Assembly: GCA_003523945.1 (NCBI GenBank) | Contig: DOFS01000130.1 | Location: 729-13,143 of the forward strand | Reading direction: 5' to 3' | DNA from: Nitrospiraceae bacterium | GTDB lineage: Bacteria; Nitrospirota; Nitrospiria; Nitrospirales; UBA8639 | Length of the DNA: 12,415 nucleotides | Shown here: in pieces, positions 1 through 7,208 of the stretch | Layout of the letters: each line of letters begins with the position of its first letter | Position numbering within the stretch: the first letter of the stretch is position 1 | Position numbers and translations under genes: made by a program | Notes under the pieces: generated by a model | Database searches by the model: none | What the model saw: only the letters and a program-made list of their open reading frames with translations | Told to the model about the DNA's origin: nothing

Positions 1-1290
1 GGCATGACGCTCAACACCTTTTTTGACCATGGCACGAAGAAAATATGGGATACGACTGAGCCGTTCTTCCGCTGCAGCCTCCCATTCCACAGATGAGGCT
101 TCCGGCACATTGAAGGCCACTTTGATTTTCTCTCCACCTTTGGGGGTATAAAGACACCATTCGTCCTCATCCATCCAATCTCCATGGTCCACATAAGGAC
201 GGGCCCGGCATCCGCCGCAAATTTCACTATATTCACAATCTCCACATTTACCCTTCAGGTGAGGATAGCGAAAGGAGTTAAAGACCTCTGAATTTTCCCA
301 TAAATCGACAAAACTGGTGTCGCGAATGTTTCCTGCAGACAAAGGCATATACGGGCACGGCGTGAGATCCCCGTTTGGAGTTACGCGCGCATAGTTAGTT
401 CCTGCCAGGCATCCTCCACCCATGTATCCTTGTGCTTTGGTGATGGGAGAATTTGGATCTTTTTCGTAGGCCAAGCGTTTGAAATGAGGGGCACAACGGG
501 CCCGAACCAACATGTCCTGATATTTATCTTGACTCTCTACTAAATAACTCAATACCTCTTCATATTGCGAAGGAGTGATGTCAGTGAGTTCTTCACCCCG
601 GCCTGTGCACACCATGAAAAAGACATTTAGGACTTTGGCACCCAAATCATGTGACCAATCGATGACCGCTGGTAATTCCTGGTAGTTCATGGGCTGTGCG
701 CTGAAGTGCACTTGAAATTGAAGCCCATTCCGTTTGCAGGCTTCAATACCGGCCATCGCCCCTTCCCAGGCACCAGGCAGTCCGCGAAAAGCATTGTGTG
801 TTGCTGGATCCAGTGAATCAATACTAATGCCCACACCCATCACACCAATGTCTACCATGGCTTTAGCCGTTTTGTCGTCAATCAGCATTCCATTCGTGCC
901 AAAAACAACCATAAATCGTTGCTCAACGGCATGACGGGCAATATCAAGAATATCAGGGCGAACTAATGGTTCTCCTCCTGTAATGACCAAGAGGCTACCG
1001 GGATTGACTTGGGCAATTTGGTCAATGAGACGAAAACATTCTTCCGTCGTCAACTCATCGTGCCCGCCACCCATTTTTGTCGTGGCATCCAGATAACAAT
1101 GCTCACATTTAAGATTGCATCGCTTCGTTAAATTCAGGGCCACCAGGTATGGCTTAAAATCATCTACTGTTCGACCGTCTTCATGCGCTCCGGAATCTGG
1201 GCCCACGGATTCGTACCGAGAAACAGCCCTGTTTCCCAAAGAAGAAAGCGTATTGAGAAATGAATTTAAAACAGGGAGAGCTTTACCCAT
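1..1290 (-). CDS. Radical SAM/SPASM protein, AhbC/NirJ-like, with C-terminal PCP_red domain (3' end cut by window)
   Basis: Read from the reverse strand: 430 codons are open from the ATG at 1290 to the window edge with no stop, so the C-terminus is missing. The radical SAM cluster motif is RCNLKCEHCY (C58, C62, C65), followed by GGEP at 105-108. A SPASM-type auxiliary cluster region follows, with C294, C312 (TPCPYMP), C349, C352, C358, C361 and C379. The segment from C312 to C379, including GNIRDTSFVDLW and CGGCRARPYV, closely resembles AhbC/NirJ enzymes that trim siroheme side chains on the way to heme or heme d1. Residues 401-430 (VEWEAAAEERL, then IPYFLR) start a PCP_red-type domain, unusual after SPASM. 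The start overlaps the stop of the upstream gene by 8 nt and has AGGAG at good spacing, so translation is probably coupled. A role in tetrapyrrole modification is inferred from similarity; peptide-modifying SPASM enzymes are the alternative. Confidence 0.9.
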   Translation of the reverse strand, partial: MGKALPVLNSFLNTLSSLGNRAVSRYESVGPDSGAHEDGRTVDDFKPYLVALNLTKRCNLKCEHCYLDATTKMGGGHDELTTEECFRLIDQIAQVNPGSLLVITGGEPLVRPDILDIARHAVEQRFMVVFGTNGMLIDDKTAKAMVDIGVMGVGISIDSLDPATHNAFRGLPGAWEGAMAGIEACKRNGLQFQVHFSAQPMNYQELPAVIDWSHDLGAKVLNVFFMVCTGRGEELTDITPSQYEEVLSYLVESQDKYQDMLVRARCAPHFKRLAYEKDPNSPITKAQGYMGGGCLAGTNYARVTPNGDLTPCPYMPLSAGNIRDTSFVDLWENSEVFNSFRYPHLKGKCGDCEYSEICGGCRARPYVDHGDWMDEDEWCLYTPKGGEKIKVAFNVPEASSVEWEAAAEERLSRIPYFLRAMVKKGVERHA

Positions 1291-3382
1291 TATGGCCTGC
1301 TCCTGATTGAGCTTCCGAAGGAGCCCCCGTGCCGGTTAACTTGGCGACGATATCCTTGACATTTCCAGTTTTCATGGCTTCTTCCATGGTGTGCTTGGCT
1401 TGTTCAATACCCTCGTTAGCCACGTCGAGAGTAATAATTGTGGCTTTAATTTTTTCGGCATGCTTAATGATTAACGCTTTAGTGCAATCCCGCATAAATC
1501 CGGCAGGAGCTCTTTCCAATCGTTTGAGGGCCTCCGGCTCCCACTTATAAGAATCTGCTCCATTGGTGTTGCCAGTTTCTTCATTCTTGGATTCAGAGAC
1601 CATAGTTGATGTCTCCCCAGCCGTTTTATTGGCAAAAATTGGTGTGTAGTCTTCGCTTGCCGCTTCTTGAATCATTGGTGACGAATACTCCAACGTAATT
1701 GTGGTCATCCCGAGTTTCCTGGCAGTTTTTTCAATCTTCGCTTTTGCCCGGCGTCGTTGAAAACCAGCGGGAACCGCTCGAATAGCTTCCCGGGCGTCTT
1801 TCGTCCACTGCATGGGAATATCGTCATACGCTACTTGCGTTTCTAAGCCACCTTCCGCTTGGGCTGCCGCGTCAAAAATAGATTTATCGACTTGTTTAAA
1901 TTGTGCTCCATCCAAGCCACATACAGGGCACATTACCGGATGATCGCCCTTCCCAATATATCCACATCCACCACAAACATAGTAGTCTCTAGACATTCGC
2001 GCCAGATACGATTGGTTCCCTGCACTCATAGGCGCGGAAGCCTCCGCCGGTTTTTCTTCCACCACTTGAGACATCATTCCACTCAATGTTGAACCCATTA
2101 AGTCCTGCGCGACTTCATTTCCTGCTTGCATGGTATTCCGATCAACTCCTGCCGCATCGAGAGTACCACCTAAAGTTTTCATCGCGTCCATGGCACCTTT
2201 GGGTAAAATATCCCCAACCGCATCATCAATCACCGAATTACTGATTATGGTATGCCCCTTTTCAATGGCATATCTATGAATTGCGGTCTTGGCTACTCCA
2301 CGTGCAAAGACCGGAATCTTCTCCATCCTTCGTAAGGCCTCTTCCGTCCAGGCAATCGTGTACTCAGCCTGTGTATCAATAGGAGGAACAAATTTCCTGT
2401 TTGAAATCAATACATTACAAGGAGCTGAACGCAAAAGATTTTCGGCATTACTGCCAATATCCATATCATCATCACTATGCACACCAATCCGTCCAACAAT
2501 AAGCAGCCAAGGCTGCTCTTTACGGACGTACTGAATAATTTTTTCGAACGCTTTGCCGTCGAGAAGGGTTGTCTTAATATCCTCGTTCTCCTCCTGTGCG
2601 ACATCGCGAGAGACATCAAGATGAGATTGATAAATTTTTGCTAATCCGCTGTCGATGACTTCTTCATGAAGTTTTTCCTGCTCCTTAAACCGAAAAACTT
2701 TTCCGGCCTCTTCATTTAATACCCCGGAAATACTATGAAACGCCGCATAGTGAAAATAAGGATCAAACGCGGAGATCGCTTCAACCGGCTTATTCAGAGC
2801 CTTACCCAAAGCGAGAGCGGTCTTTAGTCCGCCAAAGGAGTAATGACTCCCATCCACAGCTACCACAATTTTTCCGCCGTTCATGGGCTTGGTATCTTTC
2901 ACAATGAACATGTCGGAATTACGAATCCGACGGATCACGCGTTCCGTGTTACTTCCGATAACCGAATCCTTCACTGCTCCAACCCCCAAGGCACCCATGA
3001 TGGTCAAGTCATACCCATTCTTTGAGATATCTTCGGCAATTGCCTTCCAGTTTCGTCCCTCAAGTGAACGACGCTCCAGAGGAATGTTCGCTTCCGCACA
3101 TTTCTGATCGACAAAATCCAAATACGAATCTGTTATAATTTGCAAACCTCTGGTGATAAGGGAATCGTGGATTTGCCGTTGGCGATCCAACTCTTTTTCA
3201 TCATGATATTCCTCAGGAAGCCCTGCCTCCATTTGCTTAAATCGCTTATCATGCATCTTCGCGGCATACACATGACTTCCCACAATTTTCGATCCAAAAA
3301 TTTTGGCAAATTGCACTCCCAGCTCTACAGCCATGTTGGAATGGTCTGAATTATCAACTGGGACATATATTGTCTTGTACAT
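1283..3382 (-). CDS. Tandem UspA / PCP_red / rubredoxin-like / PCP_red / PCP_red fusion protein (699 aa)
   Basis: Start chosen at 3382 (MYKTIYVPVDNSDHS), where the Usp fold begins and AAGGAGG sits 6 nt upstream; the frame stays open to an ATG at 3502, but those 40 extra residues do not look like a protein start. Domains: UspA 1 (about 1-163) with an exact G-2x-G-9x-G-S nucleotide motif at 130-144; UspA 2 (168-328) with the same motif at 297-311; PCP_red-like 1 (343-388); a linker; a rubredoxin-like knuckle with CGGC at 470-473 and CPVC at 485-488; PCP_red-like 2 (525-572); PCP_red-like 3 (612-662). The PCP_red copies share W/EA, R, a Pro, an aromatic residue, Arg and a later Ile/Ala pattern. 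There is no signal peptide or membrane segment, so it is probably cytoplasmic. Usp domains usually bind ATP in stress responses and the knuckle should bind Fe or Zn. The protein's function is unknown; co-transcription with the radical SAM gene suggests a joint redox or tetrapyrrole task. Confidence 0.93.
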   Translation of the reverse strand: MYKTIYVPVDNSDHSNMAVELGVQFAKIFGSKIVGSHVYAAKMHDKRFKQMEAGLPEEYHDEKELDRQRQIHDSLITRGLQIITDSYLDFVDQKCAEANIPLERRSLEGRNWKAIAEDISKNGYDLTIMGALGVGAVKDSVIGSNTERVIRRIRNSDMFIVKDTKPMNGGKIVVAVDGSHYSFGGLKTALALGKALNKPVEAISAFDPYFHYAAFHSISGVLNEEAGKVFRFKEQEKLHEEVIDSGLAKIYQSHLDVSRDVAQEENEDIKTTLLDGKAFEKIIQYVRKEQPWLLIVGRIGVHSDDDMDIGSNAENLLRSAPCNVLISNRKFVPPIDTQAEYTIAWTEEALRRMEKIPVFARGVAKTAIHRYAIEKGHTIISNSVIDDAVGDILPKGAMDAMKTLGGTLDAAGVDRNTMQAGNEVAQDLMGSTLSGMMSQVVEEKPAEASAPMSAGNQSYLARMSRDYYVCGGCGYIGKGDHPVMCPVCGLDGAQFKQVDKSIFDAAAQAEGGLETQVAYDDIPMQWTKDAREAIRAVPAGFQRRRAKAKIEKTARKLGMTTITLEYSSPMIQEAASEDYTPIFANKTAGETSTMVSESKNEETGNTNGADSYKWEPEALKRLERAPAGFMRDCTKALIIKHAEKIKATIITLDVANEGIEQAKHTMEEAMKTGNVKDIVAKLTGTGAPSEAQSGAGHNG
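1300..1304 (-). promoter_or_regulatory. Ribosome binding site of the radical SAM gene, inside the upstream gene
   Basis: On the minus strand AGGAG lies 9 nt before the ATG at 1290 and inside the last codons of the Usp/PCP_red gene. It supports this start and translational coupling of the two genes. Confidence 0.65.
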
Positions 3383-3388
3383 CAAAAG

Positions 3389-3395
3389 CCTCCTT
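3389..3395 (-). promoter_or_regulatory. Strong Shine-Dalgarno deciding the Usp fusion start
   Basis: The minus strand reads AAGGAGG, then CTTTTG, then ATG at 3382. This near-perfect anti-16S match at 6 nt spacing favours 3382 over the ATG at 3502. Confidence 0.8.
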
Positions 3396-3518
3396 GACAG
3401 ATTTCCGCTAAAGAAAAAGCGGCACCACACCCTCGTCTCAATCGCCGGGAAATGCTTATAAATAGACGTTTTTTCACATGAAATAAGAGCGGATCTTACC
3501 ACTGTAAATTCTTGGTAC

Positions 3519-3533
3519 GCAACCCAAGCACCA
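3519..3533 (-). promoter_or_regulatory. Possible sigma-54 (-24/-12) promoter for the Usp fusion operon
   Basis: The minus strand reads TGGTGCTTGGGTTGC. The GG and GC dinucleotides are exactly 10 nt apart, as in sigma-54 promoters (consensus TGGCACG-N4-TTGC). TGG and TTGC are intact but the middle is only partly matched. Transcription would start near 3507, about 125 nt before the chosen start codon. An overlapping weak sigma-70 reading (TTGCGT, 18 nt, TAAGAT) is an alternative. Confidence 0.25.
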
Positions 3534-3617
3534 TTTACGCCTTGACATGAGCTAGATCTATAAAATCATAATTTTTTCAAACGCATCTAAATTCATTGCT
3601 GGCATTTTTCCAGAACT

Positions 3618-3902
3618 TTAACAAATCCAGTTGATGTTCGTGAAAATACTTACTGTTTCCTCACCTAACTCCTGATATAGCGCATGAACTTGCCTGAGGC
3701 CTGCGCGAACAGAATGTTACTAGGCAAACGAAATTAATTCATCATTTCGATCATAAGCGATACAGAACATTATCATTAAGAAATGAGGACCTCCTAATTG
3801 AGTAATATAGTGAGACTGACCACCAGTGCTGCAAACTTCCTCAATGAGGTTTGAGGAAAAGAATTGGAATTCAGGAAGATCAATCGTAATAGAGAAAATC
3901 AT
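3618..3902 (-). pseudogene. Possible small ORF or gene remnant interrupted by two in-frame stops
   Basis: On the minus strand, an ATG at 3902 opens 60 codons ending in NDELISFA, then TAG and TAA in tandem (3722-3717). The same frame then stays open for 32 more codons with protein-like content (RAGLRQVHALYQELGEE) to a TAA at 3620-3618. No family is recognised and no good Shine-Dalgarno lies before the ATG. It could be a genuine 60-residue protein with a double stop, the remains of a longer gene, or chance. The protein-like look on both sides of the stops is the only reason for listing it. Confidence 0.2.
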
Positions 3903-4138
3903 TTCTTATCTTAAAATCTTATAAATCTGCTTTTTTCTCGTTCTCTATCCTTTGTTGTATAGAGTTTTTAAGTTTAAACGACTTCGACCGAAATGAACGC
4001 CGATCAGGTACAACTTTTCATTTTCAGCTTATAGGCAATACCCTAAATTGCGCAGATCTGTTTAAATCGGTTAGATTAAGTGTTTTGTGTTTTGCTTTAT
4101 TCACCAATGAGACCATGCCCATTCTGGACATACGGCTC

Positions 4139-4150
4139 AACCAATTGGTT
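4139..4150. promoter_or_regulatory. 12-bp perfect palindrome abutting the metK ribosome binding site
   Basis: AACCAATTGGTT is a perfect palindrome ending one base before the AGGGGG Shine-Dalgarno (4151-4156) of metK. Its position suits an operator that would block translation-proximal transcription, but no matching regulator is known to me. It may be chance. Confidence 0.25.
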
Positions 4151-4161
4151 AGGGGGATTCG

Positions 4162-5313
4162 ATGAGACAAACCAATTTTCTTTTTACTTCGGAATCGGTC
4201 ACGGAAGGACATCCCGATAAGATTGCCGATCAGATTTCCGACGGTATACTTGATGCTATCATTGCAAAGGATAAGAACTGCAGGGTTGCCTGTGAAACCA
4301 TTCTGACCACAGGAATCGCCTTTGTAGCTGGAGAAATTTCCACTCGGGCGTATGTAGAAATTCCTGAGATTATTCGGGAGACGATTCGAGAGGTGGGTTA
4401 TACCGATGCCACCTGGGGATTCGATTACAGTACCTGCTCCGTGTTGACTGCAATTCACAACCAATCCGGGGACATTGCCATGGGAGTGGACTCAGGAGGC
4501 GCCGGGGATCAAGGCCTAATGTTCGGGTATGCTTCAAATGAAACCCCTGAACTCATGCCGATGCCAATCATCCTGGCGCACCGCCTCACCAGAAGGCTAG
4601 CTGAAGTTCGAAAAAAGAATATCCTCCCCTGGGTTCGACCTGATGGGAAATCACAGGTGACCGTCGAATATAAAAACGGGAAACCGATTCGTATTGACAC
4701 CATCGTCGTTTCCACCCAGCACAGCGATGCTGTCACTTCAAAGAAAATCGAAAAAGATGTGATGGAAAAAGTCATTATTCCCGTCATGCCTAAAAAATTT
4801 TTCAATCAAAAAACTGTCAAATTCCACATTAATCCCACTGGCCGCTTTGTCACGGGTGGCCCTATGGGGGATACGGGACTTACAGGACGAAAAATCATCG
4901 TAGACACTTACGGTGGGGTTGGCAGTCACGGAGGAGGCGCTTTTTCCGGAAAAGACCCCAGCAAGGTAGACCGTTCAGCCTCATACATGGCCCGCTACAT
5001 TGCCAAAAACGTCGTTTCAGCCCAATTGGCAGAAAAATGCGAAGTACAATTGGCCTATGCCATTGGGGTTGCAGAACCAGTTTCCGTATTGGTCGATACA
5101 AAGGGCACCGAAAAAACGTCCATTGACCGAATTGAAAAGCTCATTGTTAAGCACTTCCCGTTAACCCCAAGAGGGATTATCGAGCACCTCAAACTGCGAC
5201 GCCCTATCTACAAAAGGACTGCCGCCTATGGGCATTTTGGCCGAAACGAACCCGGATTCACCTGGGAAAAAACAGACATTGCGAATTTGCTCCGAAAAGG
5301 GGCAGGTCTATAA
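4162..5313 (+). CDS. metK: S-adenosylmethionine synthetase (methionine adenosyltransferase)
   Basis: Makes S-adenosylmethionine from methionine and ATP, releasing phosphate and diphosphate, in the cytoplasm. The 383-residue length equals the usual bacterial enzyme. Visible family motifs are [12 protein letters not shown] at 16-27 (ATP-binding histidine and catalytic Asp), the signature [12 protein letters not shown] at 113-124, the [20 protein letters not shown] stretch near 230, and [17 protein letters not shown] near 253, which holds the conserved lysine and metal-site residues. All key residues appear intact. The ATG at 4162 follows AGGGGG by 5 nt and gives the standard N-terminus ([15 protein letters not shown]). 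It is followed 94 nt later by ahcY, which removes the product of SAM-dependent methylation, so the two form a methyl-cycle unit. The product also feeds the radical SAM proteins encoded at both window ends. Confidence 0.98.
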   Translation: MRQTNFLFTSESVTEGHPDKIADQISDGILDAIIAKDKNCRVACETILTTGIAFVAGEISTRAYVEIPEIIRETIREVGYTDATWGFDYSTCSVLTAIHNQSGDIAMGVDSGGAGDQGLMFGYASNETPELMPMPIILAHRLTRRLAEVRKKNILPWVRPDGKSQVTVEYKNGKPIRIDTIVVSTQHSDAVTSKKIEKDVMEKVIIPVMPKKFFNQKTVKFHINPTGRFVTGGPMGDTGLTGRKIIVDTYGGVGSHGGGAFSGKDPSKVDRSASYMARYIAKNVVSAQLAEKCEVQLAYAIGVAEPVSVLVDTKGTEKTSIDRIEKLIVKHFPLTPRGIIEHLKLRRPIYKRTAAYGHFGRNEPGFTWEKTDIANLLRKGAGL

Positions 5314-5321
5314 TTTTCAAT

Positions 5322-5365
5322 CTCCCCCATGACCCATGGGAAGGGGAGGTCGTCACCCTCCCCTT
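5322..5365 (+). terminator. GC-rich hairpin, with a competing alternative pairing, between metK and ahcY
   Basis: AAGGGGAGG (5341-5349) pairs perfectly with CCTCCCCTT (5357-5365) around a 7-nt loop, followed by a weak T-rich stretch (GTTTG). The same GGGGAG (5343-5348) can instead pair with CTCCCC (5322-5327), enclosing the palindrome CCCATGGG. The two folds exclude each other, as in an attenuator. The poor U-tract makes full termination doubtful; it may be a partial terminator or an mRNA-processing or stability hairpin. Confidence 0.45.
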
Positions 5366-5407
5366 GTTTGCCTCTCCATAAATCAATGAGAAGGGAAAGG
5401 AATTTCT

Positions 5408-6790
5408 ATGAGCACTGCAACTATGACCAAAACCGCATCAACTGATTACAAAGTTGCGGATATCCGTCTGGCTGATTGGGGGCGAAAAGAATTATGCATT
5501 GCCGAAACAGAAATGCCGGCATTGATGGCCCTTCGAGAGAAATATCACGACTCCCAACCATTAAAAGGCGCTAAAATTCTTGGCTGCATTCACATGACTA
5601 TTCAGACCGGGGTGTTAATTGAAACGCTTATTGAATTAGGAGCTGAAGTCCGCTGGTCCTCCTGTAATATCTTTTCAACACAGGATCATGCCGCTGCCGC
5701 CATCGCCGCAAAAGGCATTCCTGTATTTGCCTGGAAGGGTGAAACTGAAGAAGAATATGAGTGGTGCCTGGAACAAACCATAATCAAAAATGGCCAACCG
5801 TGGGATGCAAACATGGTGCTGGACGACGGTGGCGACTTGACGATGATGCTCCACAAAAAATATCCAGCCATGTTAGACCGCATTCATGGGATTACTGAAG
5901 AAACAACCACTGGAGTCCATCGCCTCCAGGAAATGTTAAAAAATGGCACGCTACAGGTTCCAGCCATTAATGTGAATGATTCAATCACCAAATCAAAAAA
6001 TGACAACAAATATGGTTGCCGACATAGCCTGAATGACGCAATCAAACGAGCAACTGATCACCTCCTTTCAGGGAAAAAGGCTCTCGTGATTGGGTACGGC
6101 GATGTCGGAAAAGGTTCGGCTCAATCACTCCGGCAGGAGGGCATGATTGTCAAAATTTCAGAGATTGATCCAATCTGTGCCATGCAAGCCTGCATGGATG
6201 GCTATGAAGTAGTTTCTCCCTACAAAAATGGGATCAATACAGGCAAGGTCGAAGACACCAACTCCGACCTTCTTCAAAACACGGATTTAGTTGTCACGGC
6301 TACCGGCAATCTGAATGTCTGTGATTCAGCAATACTGCAATCATTGAAATCTGGAGCGGTTGTGTGCAATATCGGGCACTTTGACAATGAAATCGATACT
6401 GCCTTTATGCGCAAGAACTGGGAATGGGAAGAAGTAAAGCCTCAGGTGCATATGGTGTATCGTGACAAAGCCAGCAAGGATCACCTCATATTGCTCTCCG
6501 AAGGGCGCTTGGTAAATTTGGGAAATGGGACCGGGCACCCCTCCAGAATCATGGATGGTTCATTTGCCAACCAAGTTCTCGCGCAAATTTACCTCTACGA
6601 ACGGAAATTCGCTGAACAAAAAGGTGGAACGATTTCCGTGCAGGTTCTACCGAAACATCTCGATGAAGAGGTGGCTGCGCATATGGTTCGTGGTTTTGGA
6701 GGGGTTATCACTAAGCTCACTCAAACTCAGGCTGACTATATTCACGTACCACTCAATGGACCGTTCAAGGAAGATAGTTACAAGTATTAA
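5408..6790 (+). CDS. ahcY: Adenosylhomocysteinase (S-adenosylhomocysteine hydrolase)
   Basis: Splits S-adenosylhomocysteine into adenosine and homocysteine with tightly bound NAD+, relieving inhibition of methyltransferases. The 460 residues match the family length. Visible motifs are HMTIQT at 62-67 (substrate site), [13 protein letters not shown] at 188-200 with the catalytic lysine and Asp/Asn residues, the NAD-binding Rossmann loop GYGDVGKG at 229-236, and a C-terminal tail ending FKEDSYKY, which reaches the neighbouring subunit's NAD site in this family. The ATG at 5408 has a purine-rich Shine-Dalgarno (AAGGGAAAGGA) about 7 nt upstream. It lies downstream of metK on the same strand and is probably at least partly co-transcribed through the intervening hairpin. 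Its presence means that this organism recycles SAH by direct hydrolysis rather than only by the Pfs/LuxS route. Confidence 0.98.
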   Translation: MSTATMTKTASTDYKVADIRLADWGRKELCIAETEMPALMALREKYHDSQPLKGAKILGCIHMTIQTGVLIETLIELGAEVRWSSCNIFSTQDHAAAAIAAKGIPVFAWKGETEEEYEWCLEQTIIKNGQPWDANMVLDDGGDLTMMLHKKYPAMLDRIHGITEETTTGVHRLQEMLKNGTLQVPAINVNDSITKSKNDNKYGCRHSLNDAIKRATDHLLSGKKALVIGYGDVGKGSAQSLRQEGMIVKISEIDPICAMQACMDGYEVVSPYKNGINTGKVEDTNSDLLQNTDLVVTATGNLNVCDSAILQSLKSGAVVCNIGHFDNEIDTAFMRKNWEWEEVKPQVHMVYRDKASKDHLILLSEGRLVNLGNGTGHPSRIMDGSFANQVLAQIYLYERKFAEQKGGTISVQVLPKHLDEEVAAHMVRGFGGVITKLTQTQADYIHVPLNGPFKEDSYKY

Positions 6791-6889
6791 TTATTTCTCG
6801 GGGATCTCTTTTTTTCCTAGTCAGTGACTCAAGTGACTGAGCAGTGATCCAAGATTGGGAGCGAATCCAAAATAACCATATAAGAGTTT

Positions 6890-6928
6890 TAGGGGGGCCT
6901 TATCTCAACAGCCCCCCTAGCTTTTCTC
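6890..6928 (+). terminator. Intrinsic terminator after ahcY
   Basis: TAGGGGGGC (6890-6898) pairs perfectly with GCCCCCCTA (6911-6919) around a 12-nt loop. A T-rich tail (GCTTTTCT) follows. It lies 100 nt after the ahcY stop and closes the metK-ahcY unit. Confidence 0.8.
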
Positions 6929-7033
6929 CAAATGTCTGGTACTATGTCCGTGAATGGTATCAACATGAAATTCTTCCATGGACTTGCCTCTTTATAACTA
7001 ATTTGTTAAAAGTTAACCTCAAATCACTCTTTT

Positions 7034-7057
7034 ACACGGGCAAACCGAGGTCCGTGT
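7034..7057. promoter_or_regulatory. Inverted repeat upstream of the desaturase gene, possible operator
   Basis: ACACGG (7034-7039) and CCGTGT (7052-7057) are reverse complements separated by 12 nt. They lie about 150 nt before the desaturase start and just downstream of a weak promoter candidate. This geometry fits a dimeric repressor site, and desaturase genes are often controlled by fatty-acid-sensing regulators, but the repeat is short and could be chance. Confidence 0.2.
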
Positions 7058-7208
7058 TAGTCGGTTCCAACAACCAACTTTCTTATATGTAAAAGAGATT
7101 TCAATTCCAGGTTTCATTTCACTAACAAATCCCTCACCGTTGAATTTTCCATCTAGTATGGGAAACCTCCTCTTTGGTGATTGGAAATATAAGAGGACTT
7201 AGACAGCT

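Larger units (their letters stand above)
3383..4161. other. Long AT-rich divergent intergenic region
   Basis: This 779-nt stretch separates the minus-strand Usp operon from plus-strand metK. It is clearly richer in A+T than the flanking genes. I see no tRNA, no rRNA and no recognisable SAM- or SAH-riboswitch core. It must hold the promoters of both divergent units; none of the sigma-70 candidates on the metK side is convincing. A weak minus-strand reading frame lies at 3618-3902, and a 12-bp palindrome abuts the metK ribosome binding site. Both are listed separately. Confidence 0.7.
6791..7208. other. Intergenic region between ahcY and the desaturase gene
   Basis: This 418-nt stretch holds no convincing gene. 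It begins with a T-run (6810-6816) and short AGTGACT repeats (6821-6847), then the ahcY terminator. The rest is AT-rich leader of the desaturase gene, with a possible promoter (TTGCCT at 6984-6989, 17 nt, TAAAAG at 7007-7012) and an inverted repeat at 7034-7057. Confidence 0.65.

Noticed and set aside
3383..3502. N-terminal extension of the Usp fusion to an ATG at 3502
   Set aside because: The 40 added residues do not fit a Usp protein, whereas the ATG at 3382 has a near-perfect Shine-Dalgarno and the canonical first strand.
3542..3564. TTGACA followed by TATAAA on the plus strand
   Set aside because: The spacing between the boxes is 11 nt, too short for a sigma-70 promoter, and metK is 600 nt away.
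3903..4161. SAM or SAH riboswitch upstream of metK
   Set aside because: I looked for known conserved core sequences and saw none; only a short palindrome and AT-rich sequence are present.
4024..4464. 146-codon minus-strand frame opposite metK
   Set aside because: It overlaps the well-supported metK gene and has no recognisable features.
6525..6827. 100-codon plus-strand frame overlapping the end of ahcY
   Set aside because: It lies mostly inside ahcY in another frame and shows no domain.
6821..6847. AGTGACT repeats and imperfect hairpin after ahcY
   Set aside because: They are too short and imperfect to support a function; the real terminator lies just downstream.
6844..7092. 82-codon plus-strand frame between ahcY and the desaturase gene
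   Set aside because: It spans the strong terminator hairpin and has no Shine-Dalgarno or recognisable content.
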